Below the pieces are notes generated by a model. The model was not told where the DNA came from and made no database searches. It saw only the letters and a program-made list of their open reading frames with translations. Below, one piece after another: positions 7,945 to 15,469 of a stretch of DNA of 64,000 bases. Each line of letters opens with the position of its first letter. Position 1 is the first letter of the stretch. A program made the position numbers and the translations under genes. The DNA comes from Brachybacterium avium (lineage in GTDB: Bacteria; Actinomycetota; Actinomycetes; Actinomycetales; Dermabacteraceae), in assembly GCF_002216795.1 (NCBI RefSeq), contig NZ_CP022316.1:62001-126000 (forward strand). The letters run 5' to 3'.

Positions 7945-8946
7945 TCAGCCCTGGTTGCTGAACGCGGCATCGAAGGACACCTCGGAGACGGGATAGTCGA
8001 GGCTGCGCAGCAGTTCCAGGGCCTCCTTGGCCCCGTGGAGGCGGTCCATGCCGGCATCCTCCCACTCGATCGAGATCGGCCCGTCATAGCCGATGGAGCG
8101 CAGGGTGCGGAAGGCGGCGTCCCATGGCACGTCCCCGCGGCCGAAGGAGACGAAGTCCCAGCCGCGCCGCGGATCGCCCCAGGCCAGGTGCGAGCCGAGG
8201 CGGGTGTTGCGCCCGGTGATCCGGACCCGGATGTCCTTGCAGTCCACGTGATAGATCCGCTCGGCGAAGTCGGTGATGAAGGTGACCGGGTCGATCCCCT
8301 GCCACATGAAGTGCGAGGGATCCCAGTTCAGGCCGAACGCCTCGCGATGGCCGATCGCCTCCAGGGTGCGCTGCGTGGTCCAGTAGTCGTAGGCGATCTC
8401 GGAGGGATGGACCTCGTGGGCGAAGCGCACCCCGCACTCGTCGAACACGTCCAGGATCGGGTTCCAGCGGTCGGCGAAGTCCTGGTAGCCCTCATCGATG
8501 ACCGACTGGGGGACCGGCGGGAACATCGCCACGTACTTCCAGATCTTCGATCCGGTGAACCCGATGACGGTCTTCACCCCCAGCTTCTGCGCCAGGCGGG
8601 CGGTGTTCTTCATGTCCTCGGCGGCGCGCCGCCGGACACCCTCGGGGTCGCCGTCGCCCCACACGGCCGAGCCGACGATCGCCTCGTGGCGGAAGTCGAT
8701 CGGGTCATCGCAGATGGCCTGGCCCTTGAGGTGGTTGGAGATCGCCCAGCAGCTCAACCCATGCTTCTCCAGGATCCCCAGGCGCTCGGCGACGTAGTCG
8801 TCGTCGTCCCAGCGAGAGGCGTCCAGGTGCTCCCCGGAGACCGCAATCTCCAAGCCGTCGTAGCCCCAGCCGGCCGCCAGCTCGGCGACCTCCTCGAGGG
8901 TCAGGTCGGCCCATTGGCCGGTGAACAAGGTGTGCGGATGCGCCAT
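7945..8946 (-). CDS. Sugar phosphate isomerase/epimerase (xylose-isomerase-like TIM barrel)
   Basis: A 333-residue AP endonuclease 2/xylose isomerase-type TIM barrel. Visible metal-site pieces include GYDGLEIAVSGEH, FAHEVHPSEIAYD, LNWDPSHFMWQG, HVDCKDI and PISIEWEDAGMD. I prefer ATG 8946 since AAGGAG lies about 10 bases before it; ATG 8955 is too close to that site. Paired with the Gfo/Idh oxidoreductase 39 bp upstream, as in inositol or uncommon-sugar catabolism. The substrate is not identifiable. Confidence 0.82.
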   Translation of the reverse strand: MAHPHTLFTGQWADLTLEEVAELAAGWGYDGLEIAVSGEHLDASRWDDDDYVAERLGILEKHGLSCWAISNHLKGQAICDDPIDFRHEAIVGSAVWGDGDPEGVRRRAAEDMKNTARLAQKLGVKTVIGFTGSKIWKYVAMFPPVPQSVIDEGYQDFADRWNPILDVFDECGVRFAHEVHPSEIAYDYWTTQRTLEAIGHREAFGLNWDPSHFMWQGIDPVTFITDFAERIYHVDCKDIRVRITGRNTRLGSHLAWGDPRRGWDFVSFGRGDVPWDAAFRTLRSIGYDGPISIEWEDAGMDRLHGAKEALELLRSLDYPVSEVSFDAAFSNQG

Positions 8947-8985
8947 GATCGGCATGCTCCTTCTCGGTGAGCGGTGGAGGTCGGT

Positions 8986-10146
8986 TCAGAGGGCGATGGC
9001 CGCGCCATCGGCGGCATCGGAGGCGATGATCGCGTCCAGCACCCGCTGCAGGGCGAGGCCGTCGGCGAAGTCGGGGGAGAAGCGCGCCGCAGGCTCGTCG
9101 GCCGAGGGCATCGCGGCGATGGCGAGCAGCAGGTCCCGAGCCTGATTGCTGAAGGCGTTCTCCCAGCCCAGCACATGGCCCTGCGGCCACCAGCCCTCGA
9201 GGTAGGGATGTTCGGGCTCGGTGACCAGCACCCGGGCGAACCCCTGCTCCGCGATCGGGAGCGTCGCGTCCAGGAACCACAGCTCATTGGGGTTCTCCAG
9301 GTCGAAGCGCAGGGCGCCAGCGGTCCCGTACAGCTCCACGGTGAGGCGGTTCTTCGCCCCGGTCGCCATCCGGGAGACCTCCACCGAGGCGATCGCGCCG
9401 CCGTCGAGCTCGAGGGTCGCCCAGGCCGCATCATCCACGGTCACCGGCTCGGGGCCATCGGGGCCGGGGCGCTGCGGCACCATGGTCGCCAGGCGCCCGC
9501 GCACCGCGGTGACCCGCTGGCCGGTGAGGTGCTGGACCTGATCGATCGCATGGGAGCCGATGTCGCCGAGCGCGCCGGAGCCGGCGGTCTCCTTCCGCAG
9601 CCGCCAGCTCATCGGTGCGTCGGCGTCGACCAGCCAGTCCTGGAGGTAGGCCACCTTCGCCTGGCAGATGGTGCCCAGGCGGCCGGCCTGCACGAACTGC
9701 CGAGCCAGGGCGAGCGCAGGCACGCGACGGTAGGTGAAGCCCAGTGCCGCGACCTGGCCGCGGGCGGTCGCCGCTGCGGCGGCCCGAGCCATCGCCTCCG
9801 CCTCGGCGGTGTCGTTCGCCAGAGGCTTCTCGCACAGCACATGCTTGCCGGCCTCGAGCGCGGCGATCGCGATCTCGGCGTGGAGGAAGCCGGGGGTGCA
9901 GATGTCCACGATGTCGATGTCCTCGCGCGCGATCACCTCGTGCCAGTCGGTCGCATGCTCCTGCCAGCCCAGGCGCTCCGCGGCCTGCGCGACCGCGGCG
10001 TCGTCACGGCCCACGATCACGCGACGGGCGAGCGGCAGCACGTCGAAGGCGGCGGCGACGGTGCGCCAGGCCTGGGAATGGGCACGGCCCATGAAGGCGT
10101 ACCCGATCATGGCGATACCGAGCGGGCGGCGAGACCTCTGCGGCAC
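8986..10146 (-). CDS. Gfo/Idh/MocA-family NAD(P)-dependent oxidoreductase
   Basis: A 386-residue dehydrogenase: N-terminal Rossmann fold (GIAMIGYAFMGRAHSQAW), the EKPLAND motif around residue 100 with the conserved lysine, and a C-terminal alpha/beta domain with GDIGSHAIDQ (the catalytic Asp/His region). Start is GTG 10146 with AAGGAG 6 bases upstream. First gene of a three-gene operon with a TIM-barrel isomerase and a TIGR03085 protein. Likely oxidises a sugar, inositol or derivative; no binding-protein or ABC transporter is adjacent. Confidence 0.87.
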   Translation of the reverse strand: MPQRSRRPLGIAMIGYAFMGRAHSQAWRTVAAAFDVLPLARRVIVGRDDAAVAQAAERLGWQEHATDWHEVIAREDIDIVDICTPGFLHAEIAIAALEAGKHVLCEKPLANDTAEAEAMARAAAAATARGQVAALGFTYRRVPALALARQFVQAGRLGTICQAKVAYLQDWLVDADAPMSWRLRKETAGSGALGDIGSHAIDQVQHLTGQRVTAVRGRLATMVPQRPGPDGPEPVTVDDAAWATLELDGGAIASVEVSRMATGAKNRLTVELYGTAGALRFDLENPNELWFLDATLPIAEQGFARVLVTEPEHPYLEGWWPQGHVLGWENAFSNQARDLLLAIAAMPSADEPAARFSPDFADGLALQRVLDAIIASDAADGAAIAL

Positions 10147-10281
10147 TGAGAGCTCCTTCGGGCGAGGAATGATGTCCTGTTCACAACCCTATGTCCGCCC
10201 GCATCCGGCGGCAATGTCCCCGCACCCTGGGACTCTGCGGCAGAGGTGCGCTCCCGGGGTGCGATGCGGGACACTGCAGGG

Positions 10282-11079
10282 GTGGAACGACATGTGCACG
10301 CGTGGATGAGGGCCGAAGTGACGGCCGGGACCGACGTCGCCCTGCTGGTGGCGGCCTCCGCCGCGCCGATCGCCGAGGAGCGGCTGTCGGTGCTGGCCGA
10401 GGGGGTCGATCATCCGGTCTCCGAGACCCGGGACCGCTTCGGCAGCCGTGTGCACCTGGTGCAGGGCCTGCCCGAGGGGACGGTCGAGATCAGCTATGAG
10501 GCGCGCGGCGCGGCCGCCGCACCGGTGCCGACGACCCAGGAGGCCGATGCGGTGCTGCATCTGCGTCCCTCGCGCTACTGCGAGGTCGACGAGTTCGAGA
10601 GGATCGCGGCCGAGGTGATCGCCGAGCGGGAGGGGGTCGAGGCGCTCGATGCCGTGGTCGACTGGGTCCACGATCATCTGGATTACGTGCCGGGCTCGAG
10701 CACGGTCACCGACTCCGCCCGGTCCACCTATGTCTCCCGTCAGGGGGTGTGCCGGGACTATGCCCATCTCACCGCGACGCTGCTGCGCGCCGGCGGGATC
10801 CCGGCGCGCTGCTCCTCGGTGTACGCCCCGGGCCTGTACCCGATGGACTTCCATCTGGTGGTCGAGGCTCTGATCGAGGGGGAGTGGCTGGTGGTCGATG
10901 CGACCCACCTGGCCCCGCGCGCCGCCATGATGCGGATCGCGACCGGCCAGGATGCGGCCGACACGGCCTTCATGACCACCCTGGCCGGGAACGTGACCCT
11001 CACCGGTATCCAGATCACCGCCGTGGTGGACCCGGCGCTGCCGGACGAGGTCCCCCACGAACGGCTCGCGCTGCGCTGA
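10282..11079 (+). CDS. Transglutaminase-like cysteine peptidase family protein
   Basis: A 265-residue protein with an N-terminal beta-rich domain and a transglutaminase core carrying the full triad: Cys157 in GVCRDYAH, His191 in MDFHLVVEA and Asp206 in VVDATH. No signal peptide is seen, so it is probably cytoplasmic. Start uncertain: GTG 10282 is preceded by GACACT at leaderless distance, while ATG 10264 and GTG 10246 are in frame. Enzymes of this type usually hydrolyse or crosslink peptides; the substrate is unknown. Monocistronic and divergent from the oxidoreductase operon. Confidence 0.8.
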   Translation: MERHVHAWMRAEVTAGTDVALLVAASAAPIAEERLSVLAEGVDHPVSETRDRFGSRVHLVQGLPEGTVEISYEARGAAAAPVPTTQEADAVLHLRPSRYCEVDEFERIAAEVIAEREGVEALDAVVDWVHDHLDYVPGSSTVTDSARSTYVSRQGVCRDYAHLTATLLRAGGIPARCSSVYAPGLYPMDFHLVVEALIEGEWLVVDATHLAPRAAMMRIATGQDAADTAFMTTLAGNVTLTGIQITAVVDPALPDEVPHERLALR

Positions 11080-11097
11080 GCGGCGCCCGGCGGGGCG

Positions 11098-12048
11098 TCA
11101 GCCCGTGGGCTGCTCGGGAGCTGGCCCGTCCGGGTGATCGGTGTCCTTGGTCTCGTCCGTCCCGCCGTCCTCCTGATCGAAGCTCGCGAGATACTCCTCG
11201 ACCTCGGCGGCGATCGCGTCGGCGGTGGGGACCTCCGTGCCGGCGCCGGAGGTGATCATCCGGTCGAAGCGGGCCTCTAGGCCGTCGACCATCTCCTGCA
11301 GCGCCGGCTGGGAGTCGATCTGGGCGGCGATGGCCTCGCGCACCGGCCCGGCCTGTGCCTCGAGCGACTCGACCGGCAGTTGCGGGCCCTGCTCCTCGGT
11401 GATCGCTCCCAGCAGCGCGATCGCGGCATCGGGATAGGTCATCTCGTGCAGGTACTGGGGGACATGCACCGTCAGCCCCACCACCTCGTGGCTGCTCTCG
11501 GCCAGGCGCATCGTCAGCAGCGCGGTGAACGGGGCGCGCAGTCGGAAGGTGCCGGGCATGGTGCGGCGCACGGTGATGGAGTCCGGATCACCGGCGAAGC
11601 GGGTCACGGGCAGCTCACGGGTGTGGGGGACCGGTGCCGGGAAGCCCTGCAGCAGCAGGGTGCGCTCGATGCCGAGCTGCTCGACCACGATCTGCAGCGC
11701 GCTGGCGACCCGCTCCCATTGGAACGAGGGCTCGGGACCGGTGAGCAGGAAGAACGTCTCACCGTCGGCGGCGGTGACCTCGTGCAGCAGGATCTCCGGC
11801 TTCTCGTAGTCCGAGAAGTGATCGAGCTGGAGGGTCACCTCCGGGCGCCGCCCGGCGTAGTCGTAGACCTGGTCCATGTCCAGTCGTCCGACGACGCGGC
11901 TGGACAGGGAGTTCAGCAGCTGGTCATCGATCAGCTGCTGGGCGTCGCCGGCATCGCTGTACGCCCCGAGGGTGACCAGCAGGGTCCGCCCGTGCAGGGA
12001 GCGCGAGTCGACGTGGCGCTCGTAGCTGAACAGGGTCGTCGGATCCAT
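11098..12048 (-). CDS. PAC2 family protein
   Basis: A 316-residue protein of the PAC2 (proteasome assembly chaperone-like, DUF75) family, common in actinobacteria. Features: LVTLGAYSDAGDA near the N-terminus, EILLHEVTAADGETFFLLTGPEPS, GFPAPVPHTRELPVTRF, and a long acidic C-terminal tail. Two adjacent ATGs (12051, 12048) follow GGAGG; I use the second for spacing. Role in actinobacteria is not established; archaeal and eukaryotic members help assemble proteasomes. No proteasome genes are in the window except the pafBC regulator at 60-62 kb. Confidence 0.8.
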   Translation of the reverse strand: MDPTTLFSYERHVDSRSLHGRTLLVTLGAYSDAGDAQQLIDDQLLNSLSSRVVGRLDMDQVYDYAGRRPEVTLQLDHFSDYEKPEILLHEVTAADGETFFLLTGPEPSFQWERVASALQIVVEQLGIERTLLLQGFPAPVPHTRELPVTRFAGDPDSITVRRTMPGTFRLRAPFTALLTMRLAESSHEVVGLTVHVPQYLHEMTYPDAAIALLGAITEEQGPQLPVESLEAQAGPVREAIAAQIDSQPALQEMVDGLEARFDRMITSGAGTEVPTADAIAAEVEEYLASFDQEDGGTDETKDTDHPDGPAPEQPTG

Positions 12049-12144
12049 CATGACCTCCAGGGCGACGGGCCGCGGGAAGCGGCAACAGGTGACGTCCAGT
12101 GCAACGAGGCTGCGGGAGGAGCTATTCCCGTCCCAGCGCAGGGT

Positions 12145-12948
12145 TCACGTGAGCAGCGCCACCGAATCGACGGCGAGCCGGAGCGCGAGCGCCCCGGTGA
12201 CCACCAGGAACACTCCGCGGACGAATCCTGAGCCGAGCTTCAGCGCGAGCCGCGCCCCGAGATAGCCGCCCAGCAGGTTCGCGGCCGCCATCACCGCACC
12301 CAGGATCCACCACACCTCGCCCTGCAGCCCGAACACCAGCAGTGCGCCGACGTTGGTGGTGAGGTTCGCGAGCTTCGCATGGACGCTCGCCTCGAGGAAT
12401 CCGTAGCCCAGCAGAGCGACCATCGCGATGATGAAGAAGCTGCCGGTGCCGGGGCCGAGGATCCCGTCGTACACGCCGATCACGCCACCGATCCCGCCGG
12501 AGCGCAGCAGATGGGCGCGCCCGCGGTGGCGGGGTGCGTGCTCGAGCCCCATCGAGGGGCGCAGCAACGTGTACGTGCCGATGGCCAGCAGGGCGAGCAG
12601 CACGATGGGGGAGAGCCACGGTCGGGGGATGAAGGAGGCGAGGGAGGCTCCCGCAGAGCTGCCGAGGAGCGCGCAGACCATCAGCGGCACAGCGGTCGCC
12701 GCGACCGGCATGATCCGGCGGATATAGGTTCCGGTGGACACCGCGGTTCCCGCCGCGGCGGCGAGCTTGTTGGTGCCGAGCACCGCGCCGGTGGGCGCGT
12801 CGGCCGGCAGAGCGGTCAGCAGCGCCGGCAGCTGGATCAGTCCGCCGCCGCCGACGACCGCATCGACCCATCCCGCCAGAAAGGCGGCGCCGATCAGCAG
12901 CACGAGGGTCAGGGCGGAGAGCTGGAGCAGCTGGTCGAGCAGGGGCAC
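12145..12948 (-). CDS. TSUP family transporter (TauE/SafE)
   Basis: A 267-residue membrane protein with about eight hydrophobic segments and the paired family motifs GWVDAVVGGGGLIQLP (N-terminal half) and GVYDGILGPGTGSFF (C-terminal half). TSUP proteins move sulfite, sulfonates or other organic anions across the membrane; no sulfur-metabolism gene is adjacent so the substrate is open. The HAD gene is divergent, 65 bp away. Confidence 0.88.
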   Translation of the reverse strand: MPLLDQLLQLSALTLVLLIGAAFLAGWVDAVVGGGGLIQLPALLTALPADAPTGAVLGTNKLAAAAGTAVSTGTYIRRIMPVAATAVPLMVCALLGSSAGASLASFIPRPWLSPIVLLALLAIGTYTLLRPSMGLEHAPRHRGRAHLLRSGGIGGVIGVYDGILGPGTGSFFIIAMVALLGYGFLEASVHAKLANLTTNVGALLVFGLQGEVWWILGAVMAAANLLGGYLGARLALKLGSGFVRGVFLVVTGALALRLAVDSVALLT

Positions 12949-13013
12949 ACAGGGCAGTCAACACCGGCCCGACGTGGATGACGAATCGGTCCGCGACCTG
13001 GCAGACTGCCGAG

Positions 13014-13634
13014 ATGCGAGCAGTGATCTGGGACCTCGGCGGCACCTTGGCGGATACCTATCCCGATGTGGACCGGGCCCTCGCCTCGGCCATCGTGCCG
13101 AGGCCCGGTCAGCAGCTGCTGCACGAGGTGGCGCTGCTGACCCGCCTCTCCAGCTCCTACGCGATCAGCGCCCTGGCAGCCCGTCACGAGGTGTCCGAGC
13201 GTCGCCTGCGCACCGCCTACGAGGCCACGAAGCAGCACTGGCGGACGACTCCGCCACCGGCGATGGACGGCGCCCGCGAGCTGCTCGCCGCGGTGGGGGA
13301 GCCGGGCGGGCTGAACCTGGTGGCCACCCATCGCGACCGCCCCAGCGCCCAGGCACTGCTGGAGTCCCTCGACCTGCCGGTCGACGACATGGTCTGCGCA
13401 CCCGACGGCTACCCCCGCAAACCGGATCCGGCGATGGCGCTCGCCCTGCTGGAGCGGCATGCGCTCGCCCCCGAGGAGTGCCTCGCCGTCGGCGATCGCG
13501 CCGGCGATGTCGAGGCCGCAGCGGCGGCAGGGGTGCGGGCCGTGCTCCTGGAGACTCCGGGAGTCCCGCTCGAGGTCACCGACGCAGAACGGGTCCGGTC
13601 CCTGCGCGAGCTGCTCGATCTGCTGCCGAGCTGA
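13014..13634 (+). CDS. HAD-family protein with altered motif I (DLGGT)
   Basis: A 206-residue HAD subfamily IA protein starting MRAVIWDLGGTLADTYP. Motif I is DxGGT rather than DxDGT: the nucleophile Asp is present but the second, acid/base Asp is Gly. Later motifs look normal: a Thr/His in VATHRDR (motif II), KPDPAMALA with Lys (motif III) and AVGDRAGDVEAA (motif IV). Phosphatase activity may therefore be weak, altered or absent. ATG 13014 is preferred over 12978 because the fold begins there. Confidence 0.8.
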   Translation: MRAVIWDLGGTLADTYPDVDRALASAIVPRPGQQLLHEVALLTRLSSSYAISALAARHEVSERRLRTAYEATKQHWRTTPPPAMDGARELLAAVGEPGGLNLVATHRDRPSAQALLESLDLPVDDMVCAPDGYPRKPDPAMALALLERHALAPEECLAVGDRAGDVEAAAAAGVRAVLLETPGVPLEVTDAERVRSLRELLDLLPS

Positions 13635-13669
13635 GGGCCGCCCGGGCTGCGGGCGACTACCGTAGGGGC

Positions 13670-14239
13670 ATGGCGATCATCTACCAGGCAGAGCTCAGCC
13701 CCTCCAAGACCGAGATCCTGCGCGACTTCCTGTCCGGACGCTCCTGGGGCGAGGCCGGGGAGCTCGAGCTGCTCGGTGCGTACCGCTTCGATGACCCGGA
13801 CGGCGTGGTCGGCGTGGAATGCCATCTGGTGCGAGTGGGTGAGACGATCTACCACCTGCCGTTGGCCTACCGACCCGAACGGCTCGACGGCGCCGAGGAG
13901 CAGCTGCTGGCCACGATGCAGCACTCGGTGCTCGGGGAGCGCTACGTCTACGACGGCCTCGGCGACGAAGTCGCGCTGGACTGTTTCCGCCGGGCGCTCT
14001 GCGGCGAGCAGGCGCAGGCCGAGCTCGGGATCTACTCGGACGAGGGCGAGCTGATCGAGACCCGTCCGCAGACCGTCACGCTGAGCCTCGAGGTCGACGA
14101 GGGCGAGGAGCTACCCACCGGGGACGAGCTCCTGGACGGGGCGCCGTTCACCATCGCCCGCACCGTCGGTGATCTGGACGGGACCGTCCGGCTGCACGCC
14201 CGGTGGTCAGGGGGAGAGGGAATCCTCGCCGCGATCTGA
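13670..14239 (+). CDS. CG0192-type protein with maltokinase N-terminal cap-like domain
   Basis: A 189-residue cytoplasmic protein. The opening MAIIYQAELSPSKTEIL, the FDDPDGVVGVECHLV strand, the YHLPLAYRPERLDGAEEQLL segment and HSVLGERYVYDG match the stand-alone Mak_N_cap/CG0192 type common in actinobacteria. In maltokinase this cap precedes the kinase domain; here there is no kinase domain and no kinase gene nearby. Function unknown. Last gene before the dif-like site. Confidence 0.7.
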   Translation: MAIIYQAELSPSKTEILRDFLSGRSWGEAGELELLGAYRFDDPDGVVGVECHLVRVGETIYHLPLAYRPERLDGAEEQLLATMQHSVLGERYVYDGLGDEVALDCFRRALCGEQAQAELGIYSDEGELIETRPQTVTLSLEVDEGEELPTGDELLDGAPFTIARTVGDLDGTVRLHARWSGGEGILAAI

Positions 14240-14405
14240 GCGGTTCGCTCGTTCGACTTTACATAACGTACATTATCGGCGTACTGCCAAGAGTCAGGCC
14301 TGCCTCTCTCAAGGCGCTCCGACGCCGTGATCGTTGTCGGCCGTGGCATCGTCGCAGCGTTATGAGATCGCCATGGATCGTCCTGAGTGCGCCTGCCGGA
14401 CCCAC
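14240..14405. other. Non-coding stretch containing the dif-like site
   Basis: 166 bp between the Mak_N_cap gene and the small-peptide gene. Apart from the dif-like site at 14256-14283 I see no open frame with a ribosome site and no tRNA. It marks the point where composition shifts from the surrounding very high GC to the lower-GC operon at 14.4-16.0 kb. Confidence 0.5.
14256..14283 (-). other. dif: dif-like XerC/XerD recombination site
   Basis: Read on the minus strand the 28 bp divide into an 11-bp XerC-type arm TACGCCGATAA, a 6-bp centre TGTACG and an 11-bp XerD-type arm TTATGTAAAGT. Compare E. coli (GGTGCGCATAA / TGTATA / TTATGTTAAAT) and B. subtilis (ACTTCCTAGAA / TATATA / TTATGTAAACT). 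The arm spacing and the near-invariant inner ATAA...TTATGTAAA match. It is either the chromosomal dimer-resolution site at the terminus or a copy used by an integrated element. No second copy was found at the other side of the neighbouring operon. Confidence 0.75.
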
Positions 14406-14645
14406 TCAGCCCGCGGCATCTTCCGGTGAACCTGGTGACGTCGGGCCGTAAGATCTCCCGTGGTCCTCGGCCCCGCCGCTGATCGTCATGCGACCGCTCG
14501 TCAGGAATGATGGCTCTTCATACGGCTCCACGTGACTGGTCCCCGCTGTGGTCCGAGTGACCTCGATCGACTCGACGGACTTCTCTCCTGGGTAGAGCTC
14601 CGGAAGAGACGGAATTACAGGGATCATGTGCTTTTTTCTGCTCAT
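14406..14645 (-). CDS. 79-residue peptide with partly lasso-leader-like motif
   Basis: Starts ATG 14645 behind AAGGAGGA, a near-perfect ribosome site that overlaps the stop of the lipoprotein gene, so translation is well supported. No signal peptide. Residues 42-58 (YEEPSFLTSGRMTISGG) approach the lasso-peptide leader pattern YxxPxLxxxGxFxxxTxG, with Phe for Leu, Met for Phe and Gly where Thr is expected. The C-terminal 21 residues are Gly/Pro/Ser rich and have no Asp/Glu at position 7-9 from a Gly, which a lasso ring needs. No cyclase, peptidase or RRE gene is near. Function unknown; it may be a RiPP-like peptide or a small cytoplasmic partner of the exported proteins upstream. Confidence 0.65.
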   Translation of the reverse strand: MSRKKHMIPVIPSLPELYPGEKSVESIEVTRTTAGTSHVEPYEEPSFLTSGRMTISGGAEDHGRSYGPTSPGSPEDAAG

Positions 14646-14655
14646 CTCTTCCTCC

Positions 14656-15462
14656 TTAGGCACGCTGTTCCGAACAGGCGCTGACAACATCGGTGCCGTA
14701 CTCCGAGACATACGACTCGACGACATAGTCGATGATTTCGGGATGTTGTGTCGCTAGGTCCAGCAGCTCGGACTCACGCCCGCCCTCCAGAGATGAACGG
14801 GCATCTTCTATCACTTGGGTCCCAGCGCCGCCTCCATAATCGAAAACCGAGCTCTCGACCCATCCATTCGCGTCTGCTCCGGCCTTGAACCTGAAATCAG
14901 AGGCGAGCGCCGTTGACAGAATACTTCTGCACTCAAATACCGTGTCTGGAACGAGGCGATCCGGCGAAATCGTCATGGATAGATCTTTCCATTCGGATGG
15001 CTCAATATGAGCGCCGCCCGGAATGCCCTCGACATATTCACGGGAGCCCACAATATAGCCGTCGGAGTATAGGATCGAAAGAATGACAGGATCTCCGGAT
15101 GCCCAGATCCTCTCGTCCAGCACCGACGTGGGAAAGGATTCGTACCTCATCAGATACAATTGCGGCCCTCCCGTCAAGTCGACAATGCAAATCGAACCAG
15201 ACCCCGAGACTGCGGACTGGACATCAAAATGAATGGGAAGAACCGCGGCGCAGCCGAGCGAATCAGTGAGCTCTGATGTCTCCGGCATGGAATCACTGGC
15301 TGCTGCAGGAAGCTCGAGTTCCGGTATTCGCGATTCAGTCGCCGGTCCGCCTGAATTGCCCGACTGCGGGTCATCTTGAGTTGAAGGAACGCATGAAGCG
15401 ACCATCATGCTGAGCGCTACAAGCGTGCAAGAGAGTAGCCGTAATCCGACGAGCTTGCGCAT
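14656..15462 (-). CDS. Hypothetical lipoprotein
   Basis: A 268-residue protein with a lipoprotein signal peptide: basic start MRKLVGLRLL, hydrophobic core, and lipobox VASC, giving a lipidated Cys near residue 24. A Ser/Gly/Asp linker follows, then a globular part containing three further Cys (in LGCAAVL, ICIVD and FECRS) and one near the C-terminus (ACSEQRA). ATG 15462 is chosen to give a proper signal; an upstream ATG (15483) is in frame. The gene begins 8 bp after the stop of the secreted-protein gene and ends inside the ribosome site of the 79-residue peptide. No family recognised. A+T content is visibly higher than in neighbours. Confidence 0.75.
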   Translation of the reverse strand: MRKLVGLRLLSCTLVALSMMVASCVPSTQDDPQSGNSGGPATESRIPELELPAAASDSMPETSELTDSLGCAAVLPIHFDVQSAVSGSGSICIVDLTGGPQLYLMRYESFPTSVLDERIWASGDPVILSILYSDGYIVGSREYVEGIPGGAHIEPSEWKDLSMTISPDRLVPDTVFECRSILSTALASDFRFKAGADANGWVESSVFDYGGGAGTQVIEDARSSLEGGRESELLDLATQHPEIIDYVVESYVSEYGTDVVSACSEQRA

Positions 15463-15469
15463 GTGGCCC

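Noticed and set aside
7359-8970. Long plus-strand frames opposite the isomerase and TIGR03085 genes
   Set aside because: They lie antisense to intact recognised genes and show no family resemblance or ribosome site.
14406-14645. A classical lasso-peptide biosynthetic cluster
   Set aside because: No asparagine-synthetase-like cyclase, no transglutaminase-type leader peptidase and no RRE gene lie nearby; the transglutaminase at 10.3 kb is a different family and unlinked. Only the leader resemblance was kept as a finding.
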